Shown here piece after piece: positions 7,536 through 15,705 of a stretch of DNA of 29,949 nucleotides. A program made the translations under genes and the position numbers. The DNA lies in NCBI GenBank assembly GCA_913052545.1, contig CAJXEF010000007.1:1-29949 (forward strand), given 5' to 3'. The DNA is from an uncultured Chloroflexota bacterium (GTDB taxonomy: Bacteria > Chloroflexota > Dehalococcoidia > UBA3495). Each line of letters begins with the position of its first letter. Position 1 is the stretch's first letter. Under the pieces are notes generated by a model, which was not told where the DNA came from, ran no database searches, and saw only the letters and a program-made list of their open reading frames with translations.

Positions 7536-8762
7536 TTGGCAACTAACATAGTTATGCCTCAGATGGGTTATGACATGAGGGAAGGTACAGTTGTCAAATG
7601 GTATAAGGGAGAAGGGGAAGAAGTGGCCAGGGGAGAGGTTATCGCCGATATTGAAACAGATAAGGCTACAGTTGAATTCGAAGCTTATACATCGGGAGTT
7701 TTACGTAGGATAATTGCGGACGAAGGAGTGTCAATTCCAGTTGGGGAACTCATAGCTGTTATCGCGGGTCCCGATGAAGTTCTAGAAGAAATACCAACTT
7801 CGGCTTCCGATAAAACTGGCGAGGCTCTAAATGCTGATGACAACTCTTCTTCATTAACAAGAAGTGAGGTTGAAAGTAGTTATTCTACTCCTGCTCCTGA
7901 AGCCGGCCGGTTACGGGCTTCTCCCATAGCTCGCAGATTGGCTCAAGAAAGAAACATTGACCTGGCTTCAATCCCAGGAACGGGACCTGGTGGGCGCATA
8001 ATCGAACAGGACGTGTTGGAGTTCGTAGCACCGGTTGCGTCGCTAGGCCAGCAGTCGGTTGAAACGACAAGGGCCGAATCCGTAGAAAGAATGGAACTGT
8101 CTAGGATGAGACAGGTCATTGCCAAGGTTACGTCTGATAGTAAACGTGAAGCTCCCCATTTTTACGTTACTGCGGAAATCAACATGGGTAAAGCCATGCA
8201 ATTACGTCGAGACATTAATGATGCTTTGCCAGCTGATAATAGAGTTAGCGTAAATGACTTGGTTTTAAAGGCTTCTGCAGTAGTCTTGGGACAGTATCCT
8301 AAGTTTAATGGATCTTTCCATCAAGACTACCTTCAGCTAAATTCACATATAAATATAGGTATGGCAATAGCTTTAGAAGCCGGGCTAATAGTTCCGGGCA
8401 TCAACGATTGTGGGAATAAAAGCTTGAAGCAAATAGCTGTGGATAGCAAAGACCTTGTAGAAAGGGCCAATAACGGTACACTCCGAAATGAGGAATATAG
8501 CGGGACCACATTTAGTGTAAGTAACCTAGGAATGTTTGATGTAGATAGTTTCGCTGCTATAATTTTTCCTCCTCACGCGGCCGTTTTGGCTGTTGGTACC
8601 GTTAAACAGCAGGCGATAGTAGAGGATGGGCAGATTACAGTAGGCCACGTGATGAAAGCAACTCTTTCTACAGACCACCGGGTCGCAGATGGCGCGGAAG
8701 CTGCACAATTTTTGGTTGAAATTAAAAAATTGTTAGAGAACCCGGTTAGTTTACTTTTGTAG
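7536..8762 (+). CDS. Dihydrolipoamide acyltransferase (E2) of 2-oxoacid/acetoin dehydrogenase
   Basis: Core E2 of the complex: it carries the acyl group on a lipoyl-lysine and transfers it to CoA. The N-terminal lipoyl domain (1-77) shows IETDKATVEFEA with lipoylated Lys43. An acidic, Ser-rich linker follows (about 80-125), then a peripheral subunit-binding domain (127-161; RASPIARRLA, GTGPGGRI) that docks E1/E3, then the catalytic acyltransferase domain (about 183-408) ending STDHRVADG with His381 and Asp385. The length of 408 aa with one lipoyl domain is usual. The start is TTG at 7536 with AGGAGG at 7525-7530. The E3 partner is most likely the lpd gene at 443. No dedicated lipoylation gene is nearby. 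Confidence 0.94.
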   Translation: MATNIVMPQMGYDMREGTVVKWYKGEGEEVARGEVIADIETDKATVEFEAYTSGVLRRIIADEGVSIPVGELIAVIAGPDEVLEEIPTSASDKTGEALNADDNSSSLTRSEVESSYSTPAPEAGRLRASPIARRLAQERNIDLASIPGTGPGGRIIEQDVLEFVAPVASLGQQSVETTRAESVERMELSRMRQVIAKVTSDSKREAPHFYVTAEINMGKAMQLRRDINDALPADNRVSVNDLVLKASAVVLGQYPKFNGSFHQDYLQLNSHINIGMAIALEAGLIVPGINDCGNKSLKQIAVDSKDLVERANNGTLRNEEYSGTTFSVSNLGMFDVDSFAAIIFPPHAAVLAVGTVKQQAIVEDGQITVGHVMKATLSTDHRVADGAEAAQFLVEIKKLLENPVSLLL

Positions 8763-8820
8763 CAGTGTCAGCCTTTGGTTCAGTTAGGTATTTAATTAAA
8801 CTATCACTATGGAAATTTGA

Positions 8821-10476
8821 TTGACGGTGGGGGCTAAATTGGCAAAGTTAACGGGTGGACAGGCAGTTATTGAGTCTTTAAAGGTTCACGGGGTAGATAC
8901 TGTTTTCGGGATAATATCCGTTCATACACTGGATCTTTTTGATGCCTTGTTTGATAACCAAACCAATCTTCGGTTTATAGGTGGAAGATTGGAATTGGGT
9001 TGTGGCTATATGGCTGATGGTTATTCAAGGGCAACCGGTAAACCAGGATTACTTTTGACTAGTACTGGTCCCGGGGCGGCAGATTCTATGGGAGCTATGG
9101 GTGAAGCCTATTTCTCCGGTTCTTCTGTTTTACAAATTACTACCAATGTTGAGCAGGAATTCATTGGTAGCGGCAAGTTGACTACACACGAAACTAAAGA
9201 TCAACTAGGCATGTTTAGATCAGTAACTGATTGGAACGCGCTGATAGATCAGGTTGAGTCTATACCTGACCATTTTGTCGAGGCATTTCAACGTTTTCAA
9301 GAACGTCGTCCTAGGCCTATTGAGCTGGAGTTACCCACCGATTTATTGGCATATCAGGCAGAAGTAGAGATACTCACGCCCCGGCAACCCAACATACCTC
9401 AAGGCGATCCGGTGATGGTTGAGAAAGCACTTGAGGCATTATTACAGGCGAAACGACCGGTAATCTTCGTCGGGGAAGAAGTGCAGTCTCAGGGTGGTAC
9501 CGAAGAGATTATTAAGCTTGCGGAGAGATTGGGTGCGCCGGTAGTGACAGGGGATGGGGCTAAGGGTGCTTTTCCGGAAAATCATCCTTTGTCTCTAGGG
9601 ACCTCTTTGGGTCAGAGAATCTGGGGAGATAATCCAGTCCAAGAATGGCTTGGCACATGTGATGTCGCTCTAGTATTGGGATCGACGCTTTATTATAGGT
9701 CTACCGTTGGTGTTGGGATGCAATTGCCCAAAACTATTATCCATGTACTCATGGATGGGGAATCAATCGGAAAAAATTATCCAACTAATATTCCGATCAC
9801 CGCTAGTTCTCAGGCGGTTACCACACAATTATTAGATGGTATAGGAAGCCGTGATGTTGATAAGGGTGCAACATATAGAGAGGAAGTCAATTTATTAAAG
9901 GAACAAACGTATTCTTCATTAAAAGCTAATTGGGGCAATGAACTTAAAACTTTCGAGGCTATTCGTTCCGTCACACCTGATAACACTATTTTTTCTCTAG
10001 ATGCGACTGTACCCGCGAGTAGGGCAGCACGTTGCTTGGAGGTTAATCAAACCCGAAAATTCATGGGTCCTCATGGATGGGCTGGCTTGGGGTTTGCCTT
10101 TCCAGCTGCTCTCGGTGCTAAAGTCGGTATGCCTAACGACCCTGTTGTTTGCATTACAGGTGATGGAGGGTTTCAATATAACGCACAAGAATTAGGAACC
10201 GCGGTTCAATATGGGATCAGTCCTGTCATATTGATGTTTAATGACAACGCCTGGGGCGTTTTAAAGGGGTACCAAAAAGATCGATTTGGCGGAAGGAATA
10301 TGGCAACCGATTTGGTTAATCCTGATTTTATAAAATTGTTTGAGTCTTACGGCATAGAAGGCACACGGGTGTCCAGTGTTTCAGAGTTAACCAGAGCACT
10401 TGAGAATGCTATTCCCAGTGACTCTATCCAATTTATTGAAGTGGAAACTCCTGAGGGTTTTGGCGCATTGGTGTAA
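8821..10476 (+). CDS. ThDP-dependent enzyme, acetolactate-synthase-like (decarboxylase/ligase), paralogue 1
   Basis: Three-domain ThDP enzyme of the acetolactate synthase/benzoylformate decarboxylase/oxalyl-CoA decarboxylase superfamily. The N-terminal PYR domain carries the cofactor-activating glutamate in GGRLELG (Glu58), then ATGKPG and STGPGA. A central domain follows (about 200-335). The C-terminal PP domain has TGDGG (Asp448) and FNDNAWG (Asn474, Asn476). The length (551 aa) is typical. Note that the usual RHEQ is replaced by RLELG, so it is not a canonical acetolactate synthase; no small regulatory subunit is adjacent. It lies 58 bases after E2, so it may be cotranscribed. The start is uncertain: TTG 8821 has only a weak GGAA upstream, and GTG 8827 or TTG 8839 are alternatives. 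Confidence 0.88.
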   Translation: MTVGAKLAKLTGGQAVIESLKVHGVDTVFGIISVHTLDLFDALFDNQTNLRFIGGRLELGCGYMADGYSRATGKPGLLLTSTGPGAADSMGAMGEAYFSGSSVLQITTNVEQEFIGSGKLTTHETKDQLGMFRSVTDWNALIDQVESIPDHFVEAFQRFQERRPRPIELELPTDLLAYQAEVEILTPRQPNIPQGDPVMVEKALEALLQAKRPVIFVGEEVQSQGGTEEIIKLAERLGAPVVTGDGAKGAFPENHPLSLGTSLGQRIWGDNPVQEWLGTCDVALVLGSTLYYRSTVGVGMQLPKTIIHVLMDGESIGKNYPTNIPITASSQAVTTQLLDGIGSRDVDKGATYREEVNLLKEQTYSSLKANWGNELKTFEAIRSVTPDNTIFSLDATVPASRAARCLEVNQTRKFMGPHGWAGLGFAFPAALGAKVGMPNDPVVCITGDGGFQYNAQELGTAVQYGISPVILMFNDNAWGVLKGYQKDRFGGRNMATDLVNPDFIKLFESYGIEGTRVSSVSELTRALENAIPSDSIQFIEVETPEGFGALV

Positions 10477-10547
10477 ATTACAAGTTAGCTCCAAACCAGG
10501 ATAAATTTGGTAAATCCTTGTAAAAGCGGGGTTTTAGATCTCATTTC

Positions 10548-11990
10548 ATGAGTACATCTGTTCCCTCAGGATATTCGAGACGAGTTTATCCTTTGGATGC
10601 GCAAAAACTGACTGAAGAGCAAATAGCGGTGGCTTTTGCTATGACCTCAAGGCGTCCGGAGGCTTTTGATGAAATTGCCGAGCAGGTTAGCCAGGATAAA
10701 GCTGCCGATTTTCATGAACGGTGGGTATTAGGATACGGTCACTCTTCGGTGGCTGAACATGCAGTTCTTCATCTGGCTATAGAAAACATATCCCGGGTAG
10801 CCTGTGACACTCTTGAGGATAATCGGTTGGCTTCTTATACAGAAAAATCATCAAGATACCAAGTTTTCCCCGATGGCTATTACTACGTTCCTCCTGAAAT
10901 TAAAAATATTCCTGACCTTACAAAACTGTATCAACAAACCTGTGATTTGTTGTTCCAAGAATATCAGGCATTTATTGATTTATGTGTATCTCATTTAAAG
11001 ACTATCCACACTAAAAGAAGTAATGAGCGGGATGCAGGATACGAGTTGAGGCTCAGACGTTTTGCAACCGATAGTTGTCGTTTGCTTCTACCTTCATCGA
11101 GTCTGACTAATGTCGGTATTACGGCAAATGCTAGAGTGCTGGAACACGCTATTTCGAAATTGTTATCTTCGGAATTGGAAGAAGAACGGGATCTCGGTTG
11201 TGAAATCAGAGATCAAAGCCAGTCTATCACTCCCACATTGATTAAATACGCGAATGAGATTCCATATCTTAAAGAAACAGCTAATCATCAGGTAGATTTA
11301 ACAGGGCAATGGGATTCTGAAGTTCAACCTAATTATTCTTCGAGTAGTACGATAGTTAGCTTGGTAGAGTCGGATAATCAGGCGGAAGAAAAGTTGGTAA
11401 CGGGATTACTTTATCGTCAGTCTGCGCAGAGCTACTCCCAGGTAAAGACCCGTGTGGCATCTATGACATCTGAGGAACGCCGCCGGATAATCGAAACGTG
11501 TACTGAATCTCTCGGACCACATGATGCTCCCATCCGCGAGTTTGAATTAATAGGTTATACGTTTGAATTCATAATGGATTATGGAGCTTACAGAGAATTT
11601 AAAAGGCATCGTATGATGTCATACCTCCCGCAAGTTTTGACTATAGATCACGGTTATAGGATCCCACAATTATTTATAGATGCAGGACTCGAAGAAAGAT
11701 TCAATCTGCTGATGGAGGAGGTTGCTAGCTCTTATATGCAGATTTCTGCAGTTTCTCCAAAGGCAGCCCAATATCTAGTAACACATGCTCATTACAGGCG
11801 TCTTGTCGCTCGATGTAATCTGAGAGAATGCTATCATTTGTTCAAATTAAGGACATCTGAGCTAGCGCACTTTTCCATAAGAGAACCTATTTTAGCCGCA
11901 ATGAGATTGGTAGTCGATAAGGACCCGGGGTTTTTTAGACATTTAAAATTGAGGGATTATCCAGATTGGTGGCCATATGAATACGAGTGA
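10548..11990 (+). CDS. Tandem-domain ThyX-like (FAD-dependent thymidylate synthase family) protein
   Basis: A 480-residue protein with two ThyX-like halves, against about 220-250 aa for ordinary ThyX. The first half has GHSSVAEHA (64-72) and ISRVACDTLEDNRLASYTEK, then SSRY (101-104), echoing the RHRxxSxNExSxRY motif but with RHR replaced by DNR. The second half has KRHRMMSYLPQ (RHR at 353-355), HGYRIP, and near the end NLRE (424-427), LRTSELAHFSIRE, resembling the ThyX C-terminal nucleotide/FAD-binding motifs. ThyX makes dTMP from dUMP with folate and FADH2. Whether this long form is the cell's thymidylate synthase or a paralogue with another role cannot be told here. ATG start; no strong ribosome binding site visible. 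Confidence 0.75.
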   Translation: MSTSVPSGYSRRVYPLDAQKLTEEQIAVAFAMTSRRPEAFDEIAEQVSQDKAADFHERWVLGYGHSSVAEHAVLHLAIENISRVACDTLEDNRLASYTEKSSRYQVFPDGYYYVPPEIKNIPDLTKLYQQTCDLLFQEYQAFIDLCVSHLKTIHTKRSNERDAGYELRLRRFATDSCRLLLPSSSLTNVGITANARVLEHAISKLLSSELEEERDLGCEIRDQSQSITPTLIKYANEIPYLKETANHQVDLTGQWDSEVQPNYSSSSTIVSLVESDNQAEEKLVTGLLYRQSAQSYSQVKTRVASMTSEERRRIIETCTESLGPHDAPIREFELIGYTFEFIMDYGAYREFKRHRMMSYLPQVLTIDHGYRIPQLFIDAGLEERFNLLMEEVASSYMQISAVSPKAAQYLVTHAHYRRLVARCNLRECYHLFKLRTSELAHFSIREPILAAMRLVVDKDPGFFRHLKLRDYPDWWPYEYE

Positions 11991-12059
11991 CGCTCTATCG
12001 GGTTAAACTGTATTCATTGCAATCACCTCAGGCATATTACAGGAAATAGGAGGTTTACG

Positions 12060-12476
12060 ATGGTCCAATCTAATAAATTGAATGCTTCTCAAATAATGGC
12101 GGCCATGGATGCTATTATCGAGAAGGCTTTTCAAACTCCCGATGAACCCGTTGCGGTGGCTATAGTAGACGATACCGGGAATTTACGGGCATATTTCAGT
12201 ATGGATGATCTCAGACTATTTAGTCGTAAACACGCTGTTCGTAAAGCTTATACTGCCGCTGTTTTAGCCACAGATTCAGGCGCGAATGCGCAAAGGCTCC
12301 ACAGTCAGGGAAGAAGTATTAGTGAACTTGGAGACCCCCAATTGACTCATGGTCAGGGTGGTCTAGTCATCATGAAAGATGGAGTGGTTATAGGCGGTAT
12401 TGGAGTCGGCGGATATCCTAGTGGCCAATCAGATGAGGATTTATCACGGGTCGGGCTTGAGGCTATAGGGTTATAA
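12060..12476 (+). CDS. GlcG/HbpS-family heme-binding-like protein
   Basis: A single-domain 138-residue protein of the GlcG/HbpS (PF03928) family. It shows AIVDDTGNLRAYFSMDD (about 34-50), RKHAVRKAYTAA, then GGLVIMKDGVVIGGIGVGG and SDEDLSRVGLEA at the end, the usual family landmarks. Family members include heme-binding HbpS and proteins encoded near glycolate or diol metabolism; the biochemical role is often unknown. No signal peptide is seen, so it is probably cytoplasmic. AGGAGG seven bases before ATG gives a strong start. It is the last gene of the plus-strand block and converges on the flavodoxin-like gene 44 bases away; the gap holds only a weak 5-bp hairpin (GATCC/GGATC). Confidence 0.87.
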   Translation: MVQSNKLNASQIMAAMDAIIEKAFQTPDEPVAVAIVDDTGNLRAYFSMDDLRLFSRKHAVRKAYTAAVLATDSGANAQRLHSQGRSISELGDPQLTHGQGGLVIMKDGVVIGGIGVGGYPSGQSDEDLSRVGLEAIGL

Positions 12477-12520
12477 TCTATTTCACTGCCAACTGATCCT
12501 TTGGGGATCTACGTGACCTA

Positions 12521-13027
12521 TCAAACTTGTAATTGCGATGCAAATTTTGCTACCCGCAATCCCAGGGCTTCCGCTTGGGCTAGATCAGATTCGTTGACCC
12601 CCGCTGTAGCGGTGGCCCCGTAATACGACCCTGACTCTTTCATTGTCGTTGTCCAGGGTAACCCTACAATCAACATACCACAAGCTAACATCCAATGAAT
12701 TAATTGAAGTAATGTGATTTCTAATCCGGAGTGCCGGCCCGAGCCGGTTGTAAATGCGGCGCCGGGCTTTCCTGATAAACTCCCTTCCTCCCAGAGATCC
12801 CCTTGCTCATCTAACCAACCTTTTAAAGTTCCCGTTATGCCGCTCCAATTAGGCGAACCTAAGACGATTGCATCAGATTTGATTAAATCAAGGGTCTTTG
12901 CTGACTTAATACTCTTTAATTGTGCGCTACTTGAGTCGTGCTGTTCTACTCCTCGAGCTATCGCCTCGGCCAAGCTCTGAATAGCCGGCCCTTTAGGGTC
13001 GTAAAGGATTAATATCGAAATTGCCAT
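12521..13027 (-). CDS. Flavodoxin-fold (WrbA/NADPH-dependent FMN reductase-like) protein
   Basis: A 168-residue protein with a flavodoxin-like fold. It begins MAISILILYDPKGPAIQSLA, with the beta-strand and phosphate-loop layout of WrbA-type proteins, continues with AIVLGSPNWSGITGTLKGWLDE (split here by the usual FMN-loop glycine region), GKPGAAFTTGSGRHSG, and a C-terminal YYGAT loop as in WrbA. Such proteins bind FMN and reduce quinones or other acceptors. The phosphate-binding loop (YDPKGPAIQS) lacks the classic S/T-x-T-G-x-T pattern, so FMN affinity may differ. ATG start. It is monocistronic in appearance, at the downstream end of the minus-strand block, 182 bases after the zinc-ribbon gene; that gap shows no clear feature other than a possible weak promoter. 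Confidence 0.8.
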   Translation of the reverse strand: MAISILILYDPKGPAIQSLAEAIARGVEQHDSSSAQLKSIKSAKTLDLIKSDAIVLGSPNWSGITGTLKGWLDEQGDLWEEGSLSGKPGAAFTTGSGRHSGLEITLLQLIHWMLACGMLIVGLPWTTTMKESGSYYGATATAGVNESDLAQAEALGLRVAKFASQLQV

Positions 13028-13209
13028 GTCACCCCAATAATAGAGATATCTTTGGGATTTTAATTTGACGGTTGATGCTATTCTGGTGTCAGTTGTCTAC
13101 AATTTGGGTTGGTTTTGCGATGGTTAGAGAGATTTGAACTTTTGCTTGAGAAACTATCCGACACAGAGACACTAATCTGGTTTACTAAGGGCGTCATACA
13201 TGGTTGCAC

Positions 13210-13386
13210 TTATGGATCTGAACAATCTCTGGTATAGCCGCAGTTCTTGCAGATGATCTTACAATGCTGTTCATCCATTGTTTGTCCACAAATTTCACAT
13301 GTAAGGTAATGCAGATCAGATAGATTCTCAGGGATATTTCTTGGCGGTGTTTCCTTCGATATATCTGTACCTCGATCTGGTGTCAT
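13210..13386 (-). CDS. Small zinc-ribbon protein (58 aa)
   Basis: A short reading frame found by translating the minus strand: ATG at 13386-13384, stop TAA at 13212-13210. The protein has a polar N-terminus, then LTCEICG (Cys30, Cys33), QHCK (Cys42), and IICKNCGYTRDCSDP at the end (Cys46, Cys49, Cys55). Two CxxC pairs with an extra His/Cys between them indicate a zinc ribbon; the CxxCGYTRDCSDP ending is, as far as I recall, seen in small uncharacterised proteins of several environmental bacteria. GGAG six bases upstream of the ATG supports translation. It starts 35 bases after the SirB1-like stop, so it is likely the last gene of that operon. Function unknown; a nucleic-acid-binding or metal role is possible. 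Confidence 0.7.
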   Translation of the reverse strand: MTPDRGTDISKETPPRNIPENLSDLHYLTCEICGQTMDEQHCKIICKNCGYTRDCSDP

Positions 13387-13421
13387 GTCATTCTCCCGGG
13401 TTGTTCTACCTGATTTCCAAT

Positions 13422-14264
13422 CTATGGCGTAGACCCGTAAGATTCTAATATGTCTTCCGCTTCTCGTTTAGCGTCATTGCCCTTTCCGAAGGCAGTTGCG
13501 CTTTGTACATATTTATCCAGGTATTCGTACGCAGTGCTTGTATCTCTTATCTTTAGATGACACCATGCCAATTCTTTGTAAAGGGTAAAAAGAGAGGGAT
13601 TAATTATCGATAGACGTTCCAACACGAGTATCAGAGGTAAATATTCGTGGCTGTCATTATATATTTGCTTAAGATTAGTGAGCATCCGGAATAGGATTTC
13701 CCTGTTCGAGCAGGGTGCCAAAAACTCCTCTTGCCATTTCACTTGTCCGCCAAAGTTTTCCAAGACTTGAGCTCTACATTCTGTAGTAGAAAGTAATGTT
13801 CCGCCGTTGAATGGGTCAAGATAAAGATTAGGTTCAGAAAGGCCAACCAGGAAATGCCCTGGGAGACCTGCCCCGTAACAATGCAATCCAACTCTCGTGC
13901 TAACCGACATATATATTATGGCTAGGGTGATTGGTATGCCTATCCCAGTCTGCAAAACTCGGTGCAAGAAGCTGTTATCAGGGTTGTAGTAGTCAGATGT
14001 ATTTCCACTGAAACCTACTTCTTCAAAAAGAAAATTAGAAACGCTTCTAAATAAACTGAATTGGTCTAATTCAGAAGCGCTTTTGCTTTTTATCTGTTCT
14101 GCTAAGGAATCTATATAGGAAGTATGTTGCGATACCTCTAGCGAATTATCGTGCTCACCAGCCATATATAAGGCGAGTAAAGAAATATCTTGTTGTTGTT
14201 CTGGCAATAGCAAGTGATTACAGAACAAATCTCTGTATTCTTTTGTTTTATTTTCTTCCAACAA
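13422..14264 (-). CDS. SirB1-like transglutaminase-fold/TPR protein
   Basis: A 280-residue protein with the SirB1 (PF13369) transglutaminase-like core followed by a helical TPR-like tail. Core landmarks are NPDNSFLHRVLQTGIGIPIT (94-113), YGAGLPGHFLVG with His137, and LYLDPFNGG with Asp150; the C-terminal part (about 185-275) reads as paired helices (SLFTLYKELAWCHLKI, then TAYEYLDKYV). Members of this family are widespread, are often annotated as transglutaminase-like/TPR, and lack a firm biochemical role. The start is TTG at 14264 (followed by another TTG for Leu), with AAGGA about seven bases upstream. It follows the MmgE/PrpD gene by 24 bases and precedes the zinc-ribbon gene by 35. Confidence 0.85.
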   Translation of the reverse strand: MLEENKTKEYRDLFCNHLLLPEQQQDISLLALYMAGEHDNSLEVSQHTSYIDSLAEQIKSKSASELDQFSLFRSVSNFLFEEVGFSGNTSDYYNPDNSFLHRVLQTGIGIPITLAIIYMSVSTRVGLHCYGAGLPGHFLVGLSEPNLYLDPFNGGTLLSTTECRAQVLENFGGQVKWQEEFLAPCSNREILFRMLTNLKQIYNDSHEYLPLILVLERLSIINPSLFTLYKELAWCHLKIRDTSTAYEYLDKYVQSATAFGKGNDAKREAEDILESYGSTP

Positions 14265-14288
14265 ATATATTCCTTACGAGCTTGATAA

Positions 14289-15650
14289 TCAGACGACTAA
14301 AGAATCGAACACTTCATCTAAATTGGGAAGATTTTCCGCATTCCATAGCAAAGATAAGGTTTTCTCGCATTGTTGTTCAGTTATGGTTGGTATTGCTAGT
14401 TTACAGAACTTTGTATCGAGCTCGGCGTTATTAAGCGGATTATTCCGATGGCCTTTGGGGAAAGAGGTTTTGGCTACGAAACTCTGCCCGGAATGAGTTA
14501 TTATTTCCATATGACAATTGTACTCGTCGCTATACCTTAACGTAAAATCCGGATTTTCCTTGATCGTTATCTTTTCTATAATTTTTACGAGATTCGGATC
14601 AGATATACTATTGGACGTAAATGTGGTTGGGGTAACTTGTCCGTCTCTTAGTGCGGCTGCTACCGTAAACGGTATGCTATGATCGGCGCTTTCCCGAGTT
14701 TTGGGAGCCCATTTTTCAGGTGCGTCTGAGGGACTACTAACGGCATTATTGTAGCTATGAATCGTGATACTTTTTATATCTGCGATGTTCACTTTAGGTT
14801 GAAGTTCTAAGGCCAAACCGATAGGCGCTTGTGTATGTATCTGTGATGGGTAATTTTTTACGGTCGTATTGATTATGCGGAAAGGTTCATTTTGGCTCCC
14901 CATTACATTGGGAGTTATTGATTGGCCTCCAAGGGCAAGTTGACATAACCCAGAGGGACCATCGAACGGTTCTCCAGGCCCTGTCATACCATCCGATGCA
15001 AGCTGAGCAGCAAAAATGGCCGCTCTGGTGGCACTAGCTGTCGCACAACCTTTCCACATAGATAATTCTCCGGTCCTAGTGACTCGAAGAGGTAAATTGG
15101 GTGCCAGTGATAAGGAAATGGTGTTGGCCATTTGGTTTTGATCTAAACCCATCATCTTGCCAGCTGCGCAAGCCGCTCCGATGACACTGAAACAACCTTG
15201 ATCCCACCCGAGATGACTTACTTCTACTTGGTCCGACAGCCTACAAAATACTTCGTAGGCTAATACAATAGCCGTGATAAACTCTTTTCCAGTAGAACGC
15301 AGAGTATCAGCTACAGCCAAGGCTGCTGGGATCATATCACTTGGATGCCCACCCCCTGGCGAAAAGTAGGAGTCGTTGCAGTCTAGATACCGCACCATCA
15401 CACCGTTCGCGAATCCCGCTAAATCCATAGAACTGTAATCTTCGGTGCCAATTATCCGAGAGGGCGAAGTGCTCGATATTTCTGAGGCAAGCCGCCGCGC
15501 GATTTTCGCTGGCTCCGACAGATATCCCCCCATTGCACAACCGAACGTATCTACCAGTGTACGCTTAACTTGTTGTATCACTTCGGGTGGCAGGTGATCG
15601 TAACTTAAATCACAGGCATAATTACTCAAGATTTCCGTTGTTTTATCCAT
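14289..15650 (-). CDS. MmgE/PrpD family protein
   Basis: A 453-residue protein of the MmgE/PrpD family, whose members include 2-methylcitrate dehydratase and cis-aconitate decarboxylase-like enzymes. The N-terminal part has PPEVIQQVKRTLVDTFGCAM, followed by the helical core with GHPSDMIPAALAVAD around residues 100-114 and KGCATASATRAAIFAAQLA (205-225). The C-terminal domain includes KNYPSQIHTQAPI and HSYNNA. All this is characteristic. The true substrate cannot be assigned; with no prpB/prpC nearby, a methylcitrate-cycle role is not supported and a catabolic isomerase, dehydratase or decarboxylase is equally likely. ATG start with GGGGA seven bases upstream. It lies 55 bases after the LLM oxidoreductase in the same orientation. 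Confidence 0.9.
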   Translation of the reverse strand: MDKTTEILSNYACDLSYDHLPPEVIQQVKRTLVDTFGCAMGGYLSEPAKIARRLASEISSTSPSRIIGTEDYSSMDLAGFANGVMVRYLDCNDSYFSPGGGHPSDMIPAALAVADTLRSTGKEFITAIVLAYEVFCRLSDQVEVSHLGWDQGCFSVIGAACAAGKMMGLDQNQMANTISLSLAPNLPLRVTRTGELSMWKGCATASATRAAIFAAQLASDGMTGPGEPFDGPSGLCQLALGGQSITPNVMGSQNEPFRIINTTVKNYPSQIHTQAPIGLALELQPKVNIADIKSITIHSYNNAVSSPSDAPEKWAPKTRESADHSIPFTVAAALRDGQVTPTTFTSNSISDPNLVKIIEKITIKENPDFTLRYSDEYNCHMEIITHSGQSFVAKTSFPKGHRNNPLNNAELDTKFCKLAIPTITEQQCEKTLSLLWNAENLPNLDEVFDSLVV

Positions 15651-15705
15651 ATTATCCCCAACGACTACGTTGTAATTAGTTAAAATTCTATAACCTGGTT
15701 GATCT

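Noticed and set aside
14289..15650. Naming the MmgE/PrpD gene prpD (2-methylcitrate dehydratase)
   Set aside because: No methylcitrate synthase or lyase is nearby and the family has several activities, so the specific name is not supported.
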